The notes: generated by a model not told the origin, from the letters alone. Numbered from the stretch's first letter, positions 34,263-46,499 are shown. The stretch: DNA of 64,000 nucleotides from Haberlea rhodopensis (GCA_907163345.1 CAJQUN010000175.1:248001-312000), one strand, 5' to 3'. Numbers and translations: made by a program.

Positions 34263-35832
34263 ATTGTTACTAAACTTGGGTTTAAGGGATTAATTCAATG
34301 GTAGGTGTGATAACACATTATAGAGGTTATTATATGGTTTAATATTGAGGAAATTGTGAGATCAATGACACAAAATTTAAACTGCGTTGGATTAGGATTA
34401 TCCAATTCCTATATGCTTTTGGGTAGATTAAATTAATTAAAAAACCTTTTAAGATTAGATTTTTTAAACTGCAATCACTAATTTTAGAATTCCAAGTCAA
34501 ATTCAAGGGCGCTGATTACAAATTATGTGGGAAATATGGTATTTTAATTTGACCAAAAGTAGAGATTTAGTGCATTTTTGCGTGAATTAGTTTACTGGAA
34601 ATTTTTAGAAAAAAAATTAATAAATGATATATCTTGTTTAGATTACATGAACCCTCAGTACGAAGAAATAAATATACTCTAAGGAAATTATAAAATGGTC
34701 CCACGGAATATGGACAATTGCAATAGAGTAGTCGCGAACATTTAGTACCAATCAAATATAGTCCAAAGCGATTAAATTTAACAAAACTAGTTCCACATAA
34801 ATGTTTTTTTTATCAATTGTAGTCTCACAAAAATTAATTTTAACAAACAAAGACAGCTAAGAAAGTGCTCCCAACTCAAGAAAAGGACGCTTGTACATAA
34901 CCCTTAACAAAACTTGTGACTATTTTTGTAAAAAAATTATTTATGTATGACTATATTTGATAAAAAACATTTATATGATACTACTTTGTTAAAAAATAAT
35001 ATTTTTGGGACTATATTTGATTAGTCGTGAATCTTTGAGACTACTATTGTAAGTACCCTCTTCTATGAGACCATTTTTGTAATTTATGCATATAGTTTAT
35101 GAGATTACTTTTGTTAAAAAAATAATTTCTTTGAGACTATATTTTATTAGTCCTAAAGTTTGAGATTACTATTGTAATTACCATATTTCGTTGGACCATT
35201 TTTGTAATTTATGTATATTAATAATTACAAGTATACCAAAAAGATTATCTATACCTTTGCTTAGGTGATCGATGTTACTCTTCTCACTACTTTATGGACA
35301 AAAAATAATATAAGTATTCTGAAAAAAAAAACATACTGATGTATTAAGATTATCTAGGCATAATCCAAAGTCGGAAACACCTTTAGTTTTCACAAATATT
35401 AACACACATATAATACATTGCTAGTTGGTATGTAAATCCGGCCGTTATTTATCGTTTTCGGACCGATTGATGTTGTGGTTTGTTTTTGTTTAACTTTATT
35501 TTTAGTGTCAAGTACTTATAAAAAAATATAATAAATTGCTAGTGAAGATGAAAATAATTTGTAATCCACTCACAGGAAACTTTGACTTAAACTTCTGATA
35601 AATTGATACAATATCATTTACTCAAACCAATTAAACATATATACACAAATCAACGATTCTCACAGTCAAAAAAATTATTTACAGTCAAAAAACTATGACA
35701 GGATCAGATTTATAACTACTTATACATTTCTAAAACATCTTACAGTAATTCTATTACTAATAACTCGTTTTAATTCAACTATAAAACGGCATACAAAAAT
35801 AAAAATAAGCCATAAAAATAGTATATAATATA
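34263..35832. other. Intergenic region between the divergent SPH genes
   Basis: AT-rich sequence shared by the two promoters. Holds a degenerate tandem duplication with a period of about 125 bp (about 34990-35222, units with GACTATATTTGATTAGTC and GACCATTTTTGTAATTTATG). No ORF or element ends recognised; short ORFs at 34567-34755 are not supported. Confidence 0.55.
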
Positions 35833-36233
35833 ATGATGATTAAAAATGCCTATTATTATGTTTCATTGTTTCTGCAAATCTTTTCCAAGTGATGAGCTTT
35901 TGTTTTTTAAACTATAGGGTTAGGGTTGAAGTATTCAGCAGGCTTCCATCGGATCCGAACCACCCTTTGACTGTACATTGTGCTTCGAGAGACGACGATA
36001 TTGGATGGCAGACATTAGCAACCAATGAAGATATGAGCTTCCGTTTCTGCGTGAAACCTTTTAAGACCTTGTTCTTCTGTCATCTATGGTGGGATAACAA
36101 AACCAAAGCTTTTGATGCTTACAATGCATTGTGGGTTTTGAATCCATGCATACATCGGACCTGCACTTGGGAGGCCAAAGTCGACGGAGTTTATTTATCG
36201 GGGATAAAACGTTATAATTGGGATATGGTTTGA
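35833..36233 (+). pseudogene. SPH (S1 family) copy with a frameshifted signal peptide
   Basis: Relative of the SPH gene at 33864-34262, roughly 60% identical by eye over the mature part and on the opposite strand. The mature region is intact (DDDIG, LFFCHLWW, DGVYLSG) and ends at TGA 36231-36233. The start is the problem. ATG codons at 35833 and 35836 open a frame that reads MMIK and stops at TGA 35890-35892. The hydrophobic signal core (CLLLCFIVSANLFQ, 35847-35888) lies in the frame of the mature domain, with TAA upstream at 35841-35843 and no ATG before it. A small indel near the A run at 35842-35846 explains this. Translation from the internal ATG at 35892 would give a 113-residue protein without secretion signal. 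It is a pseudogene or a recent neo-cytosolic form. Confidence 0.8.
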
Positions 36234-36350
36234 TTTTACAAAAAGAGTGGACATATTTAATACATATATTCACAAATAAATTATTTTTTTTATAAAGATA
36301 AAAAAATTGGGGGTGTGGCCTCACCTCCGCCCTTCGTTTGATGTAATATT

Positions 36351-36816
36351 TGTTGAAGTTTGAAAATCACCAAGTTTGAAGTCCAAGTTGTAGGCATGTT
36401 TGAACAAGTGTGAATGTTCGCATTACCGGCCAATTGGTAGGCAAGAAAAATGAAGCGATGTTCACACCGGAAGTTTCTTGGTTCACACCACCATAGTTTT
36501 CACCTATAAATAGGCAAGAGTTTTGCTCATTTGTATCACAACACAAATCAAAGTTTAGTAAGCTTTGAGATAGAGCAAAGTGTGATTGAGAGATTTTGAG
36601 TCGAGTTGAGCAAGTTTGCTCATTCTCCGAGAGTTGGGAGTTTGTACTCCTCTTGTCTTCATATTTGATATAGTGAAGTGTGTGTGCTCCGTGGACGTAG
36701 GCGAGTTTTGCCGAACCACGTAAATCTTTGTGTCTCTATTTTTGTGTGTGCGTTGTTTTTCCTGTCCCTTATAGCTCCTGCAACTTCCGCAAGAACATGA
36801 CAGCAGTTCCCTAACA
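36351..36816 (+). repeat. Copia 5' LTR
   Basis: A 466-bp LTR, TGTTGAAG to CCCTAACA, with TATA box CTATAAATAGG at 36504-36514. It ends two bases before the PBS. Confidence 0.85.
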
Positions 36817-36818
36817 AC

Positions 36819-36830
36819 TGGTATCAGAGC
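36819..36830 (+). promoter_or_regulatory. Primer-binding site, tRNA-iMet (copia)
   Basis: TGGTATCAGAGC two bases after the LTR end, the standard plant copia primer site. It sets the element on the plus strand. Confidence 0.95.
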
Positions 36831-37048
36831 CATGGTCATTTTGCTGGAGAGAGCTTTGGTGTGGTAGGCGAATACGTATTGACTAAGGAGGTTCTGTCTA
36901 GGAAAATCGGTATTTAAGTGGGACCGGTGTGACCCACCAATTTTCCTGAGAACCTTGAAGCTCTGTCTAGGAAAGATCGAGATTCTCTCTTTCCTGAGAG
37001 CTTACTTAGCGTGTACTATTCAAGTACTTCATCAAAGTATCAGGAGCA

Positions 37049-38676
37049 ATGGCCGCAGACGAAGGGAAGCTAAAACTCGAAAAGTTCGATGGTGCAGATT
37101 TTGGATTCTGGAAAATGCAAATAGAGGACTCTGTGTATCAGAAAAAAATGTATCAACCTCTCGAAGAAAAGAAGCCAAAAACAATGACAGATGAAGATTG
37201 GAAAATCCTCGACAAACAAGCTCTTGGAGTAATCCGTTTGACATTTTCCCGCAATGTTGCTTTCAATATTGCAAAAGAAAAGACCACATGAGATCTCATG
37301 AAGGCTCTCACCAGTATGTACAAAAAGTCGTCAGCCTCAAATAAAGTACACCTGATGAGACGATTGTTCAACTTGCGGACAACGGAAGGCGCATCAGTAG
37401 CTCAACATCTCAATGAGCTTAATACAATTACAACTCAACTGAGCTCAGTTGAGATTGAATTGGATGATGAAGTACGAGCATTGATACTTTTATCTTCTCT
37501 ACCTGAATGTTGGAATGCTACAGTCACAGCATTGAGTAGCTCGTCGGGAAGCACTAAATTAAAATTTGACGATGTTCGTGATCTTGTTCTTAGCGAAGAA
37601 ATCCGAAGGAGAGCGTCAAGTGAGACATCGTCCTCTTCAGCTTTGTCTACGGAATCAAGAGGAAGAACCAGAGGAAATGGACGCGATAGATCAAACTACA
37701 GAGGAAGATCAAAGGACAGGGGTCCAAATCTAGAAATCCCCCTAATTCTCAGAACTCAAAGACTATCGAGTGCTGGAAATGCGGGCAGCCTGAACATTAT
37801 AAAAATCAGTGCAAAAATGCACCGAAAAACTAGGAGGTGAAGGCAGAAGCAAACGTTGCTTCTAGAGATGATGCATTAATATGCTCTCTAGAGTGCAAGG
37901 AAGAATCTTGGGTGTTAGACTCCGGAGCATCATTCTATGCTACTTCGCAAAGAGAACTCTTCGAGAAATATGTCCCCGGAAACCTTGGTAAAGTCTACCT
38001 TGGTAATGAACAATCTTGCGAGATTGTTGGCAAAGGTATCATAAAGATTAAGTTGAACGGGTCTGTATGGGAGCTGAAGGATGTCAGGCATATTCCCGAT
38101 CTGAGAAAGAACTTAATCTCCGTTGGCCAGTTGGTCAGTGAAGGTTATACAACAGTCTTTCACGGTGGTACTTGGAAGATCTCAAAAGGTGCAATGATAA
38201 TTGCTCGAGGCAATAAGAGTGGTACTCTTTACATGACAGCAGGAGCACGCTGTTCAATTGCAGTTGCAGCAAACAAAGAAAGTCATACTTTGTGGCACCA
38301 GAGACTCGGCCACATGAGTGAGAAAGGAATGAAGATTATGCATTCCAAGGGAAAACTACCAGCCATCCAGTCAATAAAAATTGACATGTGTGAAGATTGC
38401 ATATATGGCAAACAAAAGAGGGTCAGTTTTCAGACAAGTGGCAGAACACCGAAGAAGGAAACCCTAGAACTCATTCACTCTGATGTTTGGGGACCAGCCA
38501 CTATCTCATCCATTGGTGGAAAATATTACTTCGTGACATTTATCGATGATCACTCTCGGAAGGTATGGGTTTACTTTCTAAAGCAGAAGTCCGAAGTATT
38601 TGATACTTTCAAAAGATGGAAAGCTATGGTTGAAAATGAGACAAGTATTAAGATCAAATGTGACAACTGTGGTTGA
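37049..38676 (+). pseudogene. Copia gag-protease-integrase, broken and truncated
   Basis: Gag starts at ATG 37049 (KLKLEKFDGADFGFWKMQIED, a common plant copia gag start). An in-frame TGA at 37289-37291 interrupts it. The UBN2-type gag continues from 37298. A frame change near 37720 precedes the CCHC knuckle (CWKCGQPEHYKNQC, about 37772-37813), and an in-frame TAG lies at 37831-37833. Protease has WVLDSGASFYAT (about 37910). The pre-integrase zinc region (WHQRLGHMS ... CEDCIYGK) is followed by the integrase core with HSDVWGP and FIDDHSRKVW. The frame stops at 38674-38676 before the second catalytic Asp region is completed. Confidence 0.92.
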
Positions 38677-39395
38677 AAATTTTGAGCCGAAAAAAGGGCG
38701 GCAAAAAACATCCTTTGCAGGTCAAATCAGGATTTTACCCGAACACGATAAAACAAAACTTCAAAATTCTCGTCTTGCTAAAACGTCGGGGGGATGAGGT
38801 GATGTCATATGATGAAGCAGTTTCGTCGGGTAAAATCCCCCAGAAGTACCAAACAGAAATATCCCGAGGACATAACCCTGAGCACAAGATACCCGAACAC
38901 CACTAAACCATGCTGGACTTTTTGGTCAAAACTGCAGCGGAAGATCCTGACATAACTGACAAATTAACGGGTGCAGATGAACGTGCCTTAATGGCGAGCG
39001 GATTTCTCGGACACGTCTTGAGCCCATGATGATGTGATCAAGGGAGATCATGTCCCAGATTTGGCGCTCCTCAACCTCCGAGTTTTGCGCTATAAATACA
39101 ACTCCACCATCACACTTAAGAGGTTGGATTTTTCGGGCAAGAAATATACCGAGGAGATCATATCATACGGTCGGTCTTTCTATTTGTTTATTTCTTTTAT
39201 TCTTGTTTAAAGTTTATTATCAGCATTTTGTGTCAAAGTCCTGTAACAGACCAATATTTATAGTGAAAAATTTATATTGGACAAAGTCCTGTGATTTTTC
39301 GTTTGTCTAGAGGGTTTTTCACGTGAAAACTTGTGGTGTCTCTTACTAATTTTCTGTCGCACATACTCTATCCGAACGCAGAGAATTTAGGATCA

Positions 39396-39400
<5 letters not shown>
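38674..39400 (+). repeat. LTR-like repeat (copy 2 of 2)
   Basis: About 727 bp related to 24071-24719, TGAAAATTTT...GGATCACATCA. It has a TATA box (CTATAAATACAA, about 39090-39101) in plus orientation and a downstream leader, so it is probably a solo LTR or an LTR left by a truncated element. It abuts the copia fragment on the left and a (TA)n tract on the right; no TSD can be read. Confidence 0.6.

Positions 39401-39460
<60 letters not shown>
39401..39460. repeat. (TA)n microsatellite
   Basis: About 30 uninterrupted TA units between two retrotransposon fragments. Confidence 0.95.
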
Positions 39461-39462
<2 letters not shown>

Positions 39463-39466
<4 letters not shown>

Positions 39467-40538
39467 AGGATCGGTCCGGAGTGTTTAGAGGGGGGGTGAA
39501 TGAACACTCCTTTAAAAATAATCCTTATTGATTTCTCTCGGGTTAATGAGTGAAATCTATTTCTTAATCAACTTATGAGCAGAACAGACCACTGAATATA
39601 AGAGTGTGGAACGGTCTGTTCTTGACTAATAAGAACATCTTGATGGCTTAATGATTGTAACTTAGTACAAAATGAGAATAGACAGGATATGTTTCTGGAA
39701 GTTCGAAGGTGGTGTAATCTTTCTACGTCTCCCCTTCTTCCAATTAAGGAAGGATACACTAAAAGACTTTGAGTAATACAACTACTTGTACAACCCCGAT
39801 TCAGCTGGATTTATCCCACTACCAGACTGAAACTCTTAGTCTCTTGATCTGTTCAGACACAAACTGTCTGACAGTTACAATAGAATCTCACTCTTCTATT
39901 TTAGTAAAATACAGAAGGCGAACTTATTTTGTCAATGCACACAATGATCCTATGATGATCAAATATTACAATATGATGTGCTTATGAAAACTTTTAGCAG
40001 TTAATTTCTGGACTTGTAGGCTTGTGATGTTTTTGTTTTTCTTTTCGTTTCTTGATTGAGCAGTCGGCACTTTGAGCTCTTTAGTTGCATCCTTATATAG
40101 TTGCTTATACCAACGACATTATTTCTTTTTTCTATGCAACTCTTGACTCTGTTCAATCTCTGAGTAAGCTTCAGTCTTATTCTTTTAGGCACTTTCCATT
40201 CTGGTCTGTGCTTTCGGCGTCTGTCAGGTAAGCCATTCTTTGTCTTCTTACCTTTTAAGGTAATCTTCACTCCTTGGTCTATTTCACCATTAATTGCATC
40301 ATTAAATGTTTCAATAAATAGCCGTTAATGATTCGGACTGAAGAACGAAGATTATTCAACCTTGTTTGCTCTGATCTGATCATTATTGAGTTGATCTCGT
40401 GCTTCGATCTGGTCAGGCTGATTTTCATCGATCCGTTCTGATTTTGCGATAGACCATATCTGCGTGATCTGCTTTGTCATGGTTTTACGGCTTTGATCGG
40501 TCTGGTATTTTTGTCATCTTTAAAATCTGGAACTAACA
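39463..40538 (-). repeat. 3' LTR of the SIRE-like element
   Basis: A 1076-bp LTR, plus-strand TGTTAGGATCGG to AACTAACA. It is bounded inside by a polypurine tract (minus AAAAAGGGGGAATT at 40539-40552). Non-coding; short ORFs inside are not supported. Confidence 0.7.
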
Positions 40539-40815
40539 AATTCCCCCTTTTTGATGATGACAAAACCTAGCTTCTATGTCTTCTTATTCAGTCTTTTAAC
40601 AAGCTTTGAATAGAATCCTTGCAGATCAATTAAGTCTTCTTGTTCAAAATAAATGAACACTGTAGGTTGTAGTTCGGATCGATTAAGTCGTTTTGTTCAA
40701 AATAAATGAACTATTCAAAATAAATGAATGAGACTTAGATAAGTGACTGAAGGACTTTGATTTTATTGAAGAAAAATCTGATAGATACATTTACATGTCT
40801 GATTCAAATAGACAT

Positions 40816-42268
40816 CTATTTCTTTGCTGAGGACTGCTGAGCTGACTTGAAATCCTTAATCTTTTCCCCTTTTTTGTCAGCAGCAATCTCCTGAAGGAAA
40901 TCTACGATCTGCGTGAGCTGAGCACATATAGCATCCAGACGAGTGTCTTGAGCAATAAGGTACTTGGCGACGGAAGTCCAAACTTCAGTGGCCAGCTCGA
41001 TCTGTTCTTTTCTCAGGCTGTTTTTATATGAAGCTTGCTGAGAGAACAGGTCATTCAGTCCACGCTGAATACCGCTTATGCTAGCCGTCATCTTTTCTCT
41101 GAAGGATTCAAAATCCAAGTGTGTAGACCTTTGACTATGATGAACTTCTCTGACTCGTTGAGATAGAGAGAAACAGTTATCAGAGAGGAGTTGAAGTGAC
41201 TTGGCCAGAGATGAGGCTTCAGCAGATAAATGGCCCGGAGAGTGATCAGATGGTGACATAGTAGGATCAACCTAGGCTTCAATTGGTACAAGCGAAGAGA
41301 CATCAGATTGGCGTGTATCGGACTGGATCAAAGTAACTAACTCCGTAGAGAATTCTGCCATAAATGCCAAATCTTCAGCAGACTGGTCTGGATCAACGGA
41401 GTTTGGTGAGACAACTTTCGAAGGGGCATCGGTTGGACTGTGCTGAATATGGGAGACTGAGGACGCCAGAGGGATAGAAGTTGTGGGAGAGTTCAGCAGG
41501 ACATCCATGGCTTCAGTCTCTGCTGCAGACGGAGCATTGGCCAGTGGCTGCTCCGCTGTATCAGAAGGAACTGGCTCAAAGAATGGTTCTGCCACAGATT
41601 TGCTCGCAGATGGGTGATCTGGGCTGGGAACCGGAGTGGATATATTGAGCTTCTGTCGTTGAAAATGAATAGCCATGTGAAGAGTACGAATATCCATCTC
41701 CAGCTGAGCAATGACAGCACCGTCATCTTTGGCAGTCGGATTGTTGGCATCAAAATTCGCCTTTTTGGCTGCAATGAGTAAGTTTGCCAGTCTGAGCCTG
41801 TGGTTAGCCTGGAACAATTCTTTGCGATGTACCGTAATCCGTACGTCATCAGTTTCTATCCCTTTAAGGACTTCTTTTCCATTTTGTGGAGTCTCTTTAG
41901 CTTGCCGAAGAACATACCAAAATGGTTGATCGTTCTGTATTCAACCCATTCATCGAACACCACAGTAAGCTCCTTAACTTTGTCTTCAACATCTTCCATG
42001 GCGATGTCAATTGCAGTTTGAGCGGCTGACTTGGGTTTGAAGAGAGGGGCTCAACTAGGACTGTTTTGCCTTTGCCAATGGCAGATGAGGGCTTAAGCCC
42101 TGATTGGGTGTAGTCCCCTAAGTCCTTGATAACAATTCCCTTGACCACAGGAGTAGTGGAAGGGACTCGGATGGTGAACCTGGGTACAGTGGGTGGAGCT
42201 GCTGAAGTTTGAACTTTTGAGGGTTGAATCGGAGTTCGGGTTGCAGGGGTGGCTTTTGTTGAGGGCAA
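40816..42268 (-). pseudogene. Env-like/extra 3' ORF of the SIRE-like element, broken
   Basis: Minus-strand coding remnant. N-terminal part (42268-41900) is Pro/Thr/Ser-rich, then changes frame near 42040. The middle (41817-41275) contains the ANHRLRLANLLIAAKKANFDA region. A TAG at 41272-41274 interrupts it, and the same frame continues to 40816 with a helical, coiled-coil-like C-terminal domain and a basic tail. Position between pol and 3' LTR matches the env-like ORF of SIRE elements; no transmembrane segment is obvious. Function of such ORFs is unknown. Confidence 0.55.
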
Positions 42269-42336
42269 GGTAGAAATGGGTTTGATATTTAAGGTCGACA
42301 GAGGCTTGGTGATCTGGGTTCTATTTTGTTTGGGTC

Positions 42337-42339
<3 letters not shown>

Positions 42340-42396
<57 letters not shown>
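42340..42396. repeat. (TA)n microsatellite
   Basis: About 28 TA units at the truncated end of the SIRE-like fragment. Confidence 0.95.
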
Positions 42397-42400
<4 letters not shown>

Positions 42401-43165
42401 TCTACGTATTTTACATGGTCTTAAAATTATGTTCCGCATCTAAATTCCGCACAGGTAACGTTTTGTTTTCTTATTCTGAATCGAACTGTAAATCCTTCAA
42501 TCCAAACATAACCTAAAATGATTTTAGCTTTGATATTGGGGAAATGGTGTAGTTTAGGACATGGTAGGTGTCTATTTTCTATGCAAATTTTTTTCAATAT
42601 TTGTATTATTATAAGAGATTAGGATGGTAAAGGAATGTAAATTTGATCTATAATTTTTTCTTTTGTATTTTGAGAGATGGTTATGGTTCCTTGTATGTAA
42701 ATATTCCAAAATCTTATATTTTGAATCACCCCACGTAGATTTTTTTATAGAATATCTCAAATGTTCAATATTTATTTTTGTTTTATAAGAAAGACGATAT
42801 TTTGAAATTGTATTTACCGGGATTAGAAATTGGGTTTGTGCCCAATTGGGACATGTAACAACCAAAGCGGAAAGTCACATGTGTCAATATTTATTCGTTT
42901 TTTGAATCGACATCAATGTCACTATGATTTAATTTCTTTTCTTCCTTAACACATCATTTATTTAATGGCATGTTCATATGGTTCAAAAAAGTGCAATGCA
43001 CATGCAAAATGAGATGGAAATTACTTGTTATTATTTTTATTTAATTTATATTTACCGACAAAATTGTGTCGGCTGTGATAGAGAACAATCGATTTTAAAA
43101 TAAATGAAAAATAAAGGAACCATATTTGTTCTCATTCAATTGCTTGTCTTACAGTCTCTTTCTAT
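42397..43165. other. AT-rich intergenic DNA
   Basis: No gene or terminus recognised; short ORFs on both strands have AT-rich composition only. It ends at the target site of the foldback element. Confidence 0.55.
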
Positions 43166-43175
43166 CCATTTATTT

Positions 43176-45074
43176 GGCTAATTTAAATAAATATTATAAA
43201 TTTAAAAAATAATTACAAAACTAATGCCGAAAAAAAGAAATTTAACAAAATAATGTAAAATGCATATGGTGTATGCGTTTTTAAAAAAAACGCAGTTGAC
43301 AAGTGCGTTTTTATACAAATTTTTTTTTTTAAAATCTGACACGTACGGCATGTAGGCTTGCTGCCAATAATTTTTTTGTTCTTTGTACAGTTGCCTCTAC
43401 CACTACTGAAAGCAAGAAAATAAGAGAAAAAAAAATTACCTTAAAATAATGCATGTAAATACATCACAACTAAAAGTACTTTTTGAATGTCATTGTTGGT
43501 TTGATTTGATATGTTAAGAAAATCAAAATTTAGGTTCTTATTAGAATTCTCGTGTATAGATAAGGGAATTAAATTTAATCGCATTTTATTATAGAATTTG
43601 ATAAACATTTAATGTTTTATTAGGATCTGGCAATTATCATCATTTTTTTTTTCATTTATGCAAAGACATTTAATAAAGTCTGACGATTTTAATCAACTTC
43701 ATTTTAAAGATCGCTACAAGCAATTTGTATTCTAAAGCACTAATTACTTGAAAATCTTTACTTATTAAAGTAAAAAACCCTGGAAACATCCAAACATAAA
43801 AGTGTATTTGTATTCTAAGTATACTCCAATATCCGCTTTTTTCGTTCTTCGGATTTCTTGATTTTTTAGGGAACATTCATTTCTTAATTTTAAAATTAAC
43901 AGTTTTAAAATATTTCATTTATCCACTAATATATCCAAATATTATTCTGCAAGTAAAAAAAAATTTATTTCAGTGAATATTATCTAGATATTAAAAACAA
44001 TTAATACCATCACTTATTTTCATAAATATATACATATACAATTATTTTTTTTAAAATTAATTTATGAAATATGATACATTTATTAGTGATGTACATACAA
44101 TTAAATTAATTTTATTATCGTACTCAAATTGACAACATTTTAAAATCAATTTAATTGTATGTACATCACTAATAAATGTATCATATTTCATAAATTAATT
44201 TTAAAAAAAATAATTGTATATGTATATATTTATGAAAATAAGTGATGGTATTAATTGTTTTTAATATCTAGATAATATTCACTGAAATAAATTTTTTTTT
44301 ACTTGCAGAATAATATTTGGATATATTAGTGGATAAATGAAATATTTTAAAACTGTTAATTTTAAAATTAAGAAATGAATGTTCCCTAAAAAATCAAGAA
44401 ATCCGAAGAACGAAAAAAGCGGATATTGGAGTATACTTAGAATACAAATACACTTTTATGTTTGGATGTTTCCAGGGTTTTTTACTTTAATAAGTAAAGA
44501 TTTTCAAGTAATTAGTGCTTTAGAATACAAATTGCTTGTAGCGATCTTTAAAATGAAGTTGATTAAAATCGTCAGACTTTATTAAATGTCTTTGCATAAA
44601 TGAAAAACAAAATGATGATAATTGACAGATCCTAATAAAACATTAAATGTTTATCAAATTCTATAATAAAATGCGATTAAATTTAATTCCCTTATCTATA
44701 CACGAGAATTCTAATAAGAACCTAAATTTTGATTTTCTTAACATATCAAATCAAACCAACAATGACATTCAAAAAGTAATTTTAGTTGTGATGTATCTAC
44801 ATGCATTATTTTAAGGTAATTTTTTTTTTCTCCTCTTATTTTCTTGCTGTAGTAGTCTAGGCAACTGTACAAAGAACAAAAAAATTATTGACAGCAAGCC
44901 TACATGCCCTACGTGTCAGATTTAAAAAAAAAATTGTATAAAAACGCAATTGTCAACTGCGGTTTTTAAAAACGCATACACCATATGCATTTTACATTAT
45001 TTTGTTAAATTTCTTTTTTTCGGCATTAGTTTTGTAATTATTTTTTAAATTTATAATATTTATTTAAATTAGCG
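43176..45074. mobile_element. Foldback (long-TIR, MULE-like) element, 1.9 kb
   Basis: Two arms of about 930 bp are near-perfect reverse complements around a loop of about 35-40 bp near 44108-44147. The left end GGCTAATTTAAATAAAT mirrors the right end (CGCTAATTTAAATAAAT when reversed). CCATTTATTT occurs on both flanks (43166-43175 and 45075-45084), a 10-bp duplication within the 9-11 bp range of Mutator-like elements. Mirror-image 68-codon ORFs (43670-43876 minus and 44379-44585 plus) simply reflect the palindrome. No transposase. Arm differences are few (for example the A-run lengths and CCACTACTGAAAG versus its mirror near 43400 and 44840). Confidence 0.85.
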
Positions 45075-45167
45075 CCATTTATTTGTTTGCTATAATCAAT
45101 TAATTTATTTATTTATTTATGTTTTCATCAAGAATCCAACGTGGAATTACTTTATGGCAAAGCGCCC

Positions 45168-45500
45168 ACGGCTTATTTAAAAAATTATTGCAGATTTTTA
45201 AAAAAAAATTAAAACAAATGTTAAATTTTTTTTAACGAAGTACCGTAAAACGCATAGGTATGGTATGTACCACCTATGCGTTTATTGTGTGTGTATATGT
45301 GAAAAAGTTGCGTATGAGAGAATTGTATAAGAGAAGAGTGTGATGTGTGTGTGCGTGTGAGAGAGAGTGTGTGTGTACGTGTGAGAGAGAGTGTGTGTGA
45401 AATAAATGTTTAATTTTAATTGCTTTCTTGTGCTAAAATATTTACTTTTTTTTAGGTCGATAAAAGGATCAAACATTACAAGTTTTACTATGTTATTTTC
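45168..45500 (+). repeat. Left terminal inverted repeat of a MULE-like element
   Basis: Matches, as reverse complement, 51955-52400. It contains GGCTTATTT near the end, an AACGCATAGG palindrome (45249-45281), GTGTGTGTGCGTGTGAGAGAG tracts and TTTTAGGTCGATAAAAG (45450-45466). The outermost bases resemble the GGCTAATTTAAA end of the adjacent foldback element, so they may be related families. No TSD identified. Confidence 0.65.
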
Positions 45501-45737
45501 TATTTTTCTTTTAATCATGTTTAGCTTTCTTTAAAAAAAAAATTATAGAATATATTTATGCAATATAAAATCTAATTATGGCATAAGTCACATAATCCTT
45601 CTACCCCATTTGCTCATTGGCGCATTTTTTATTAGAATATATAATTTGCGCACTCACGCTCCGCTCTTGATCTGACATATTGAGTACGGATGCGGCACTT
45701 TAAGACTAAGTTTTATTAAGTATTGTATTAAGTTTTT

Positions 45738-45793
<56 letters not shown>

Positions 45794-46494
45794 GAAATAA
45801 TTGTTCCAAAAAATATAGGAAAAGAAGGCAGACTAATAATTTTATATATTAAAATACTAGTACATGCATCATAAAATATGTTAATGATATTAAATCGATA
45901 TTAAGATATACTTGTATTTAATGATATGTGTCTTAGCTTGGGATATTCGAACATTTTTTATATTTAAATATTAAATATTATTTATCATTATAATATTCCA
46001 ATGACAACAAAATGTTGTGAAATTAAATATTTAAGTGATCGAGTTCGCGATGTCCGCTTTATAATTATTAAAAAATATTAAGAATATTATTTTTTACTTT
46101 TATATATTTTTTAAATTATTAAAATAAGATTAATTTCACATGATAAATATTTTATTTTATCAATTGCCAAAAATTATTTTGAAAAAATAAATAATTTTGA
46201 AAATATTGATTTCGATCACTGACGTCATAATTATATTTTATATTGCATAAACATATTCAAATAAAGAAATTTTAAAAATATAAATATATTTAAAAGCAAT
46301 GTAGTGAAATTATATAGTATGAGCTTTTAATGTAATGCTTCAGTTTTATCAACCTGAAAAGTAAATATTTTAACACAAAACAACATCCCAATTAATTAAA
46401 ATTGTCGTGTGAAAAGATGTTTAACTTTAATTTGCATAAACATATCCTAATAAAAAAAATTAAAAATCTAAACATAATTAAAAGAAAAATAGTA
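45501..46494. other. AT-rich interior of the TIR element
   Basis: No coding potential. (TA)n at 45741-45789. A third, partial copy of the TIR interior lies at about 46331-46450 (TTTATCAACCTGAAAAGTAAA...). Otherwise AT-rich. It ends at the AAAAT target site of the copia element. Confidence 0.55.
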
Positions 46495-46499
46495 AAAAT

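Larger units (their letters stand above)
36351..38673 (+). mobile_element. Ty1/copia element, 3'-truncated
   Basis: 5' LTR at 36351-36816, PBS at 36819-36830, gag-protease-integrase start, then an abrupt end at about 38673 inside the integrase core where an LTR-like repeat begins. RT, RNase H and 3' LTR are missing. The 5' LTR starts only 118 bp after the stop codon of the second SPH copy. Confidence 0.85.
39463..42338 (-). mobile_element. 3' part of a SIRE-like Ty1/copia element
   Basis: Minus-strand fragment. The 3' LTR is at 39463-40538, the PPT at 40539-40552 and an env-like/ORF region at 40816-42268. It is cut by a (TA)n tract at 42340. The junction context, with GTCATCATCAAAAAGGGGG before TGTTAG on the minus strand, is characteristic of SIRE/Maximus-type copia elements; the clade call is from that context and the extra 3' ORF, not from RT sequence. 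Confidence 0.6.

Noticed and set aside
43670..44585. Two identical 68-codon genes in opposite directions
   Set aside because: They are mirror images produced by the foldback arms, with no family resemblance.
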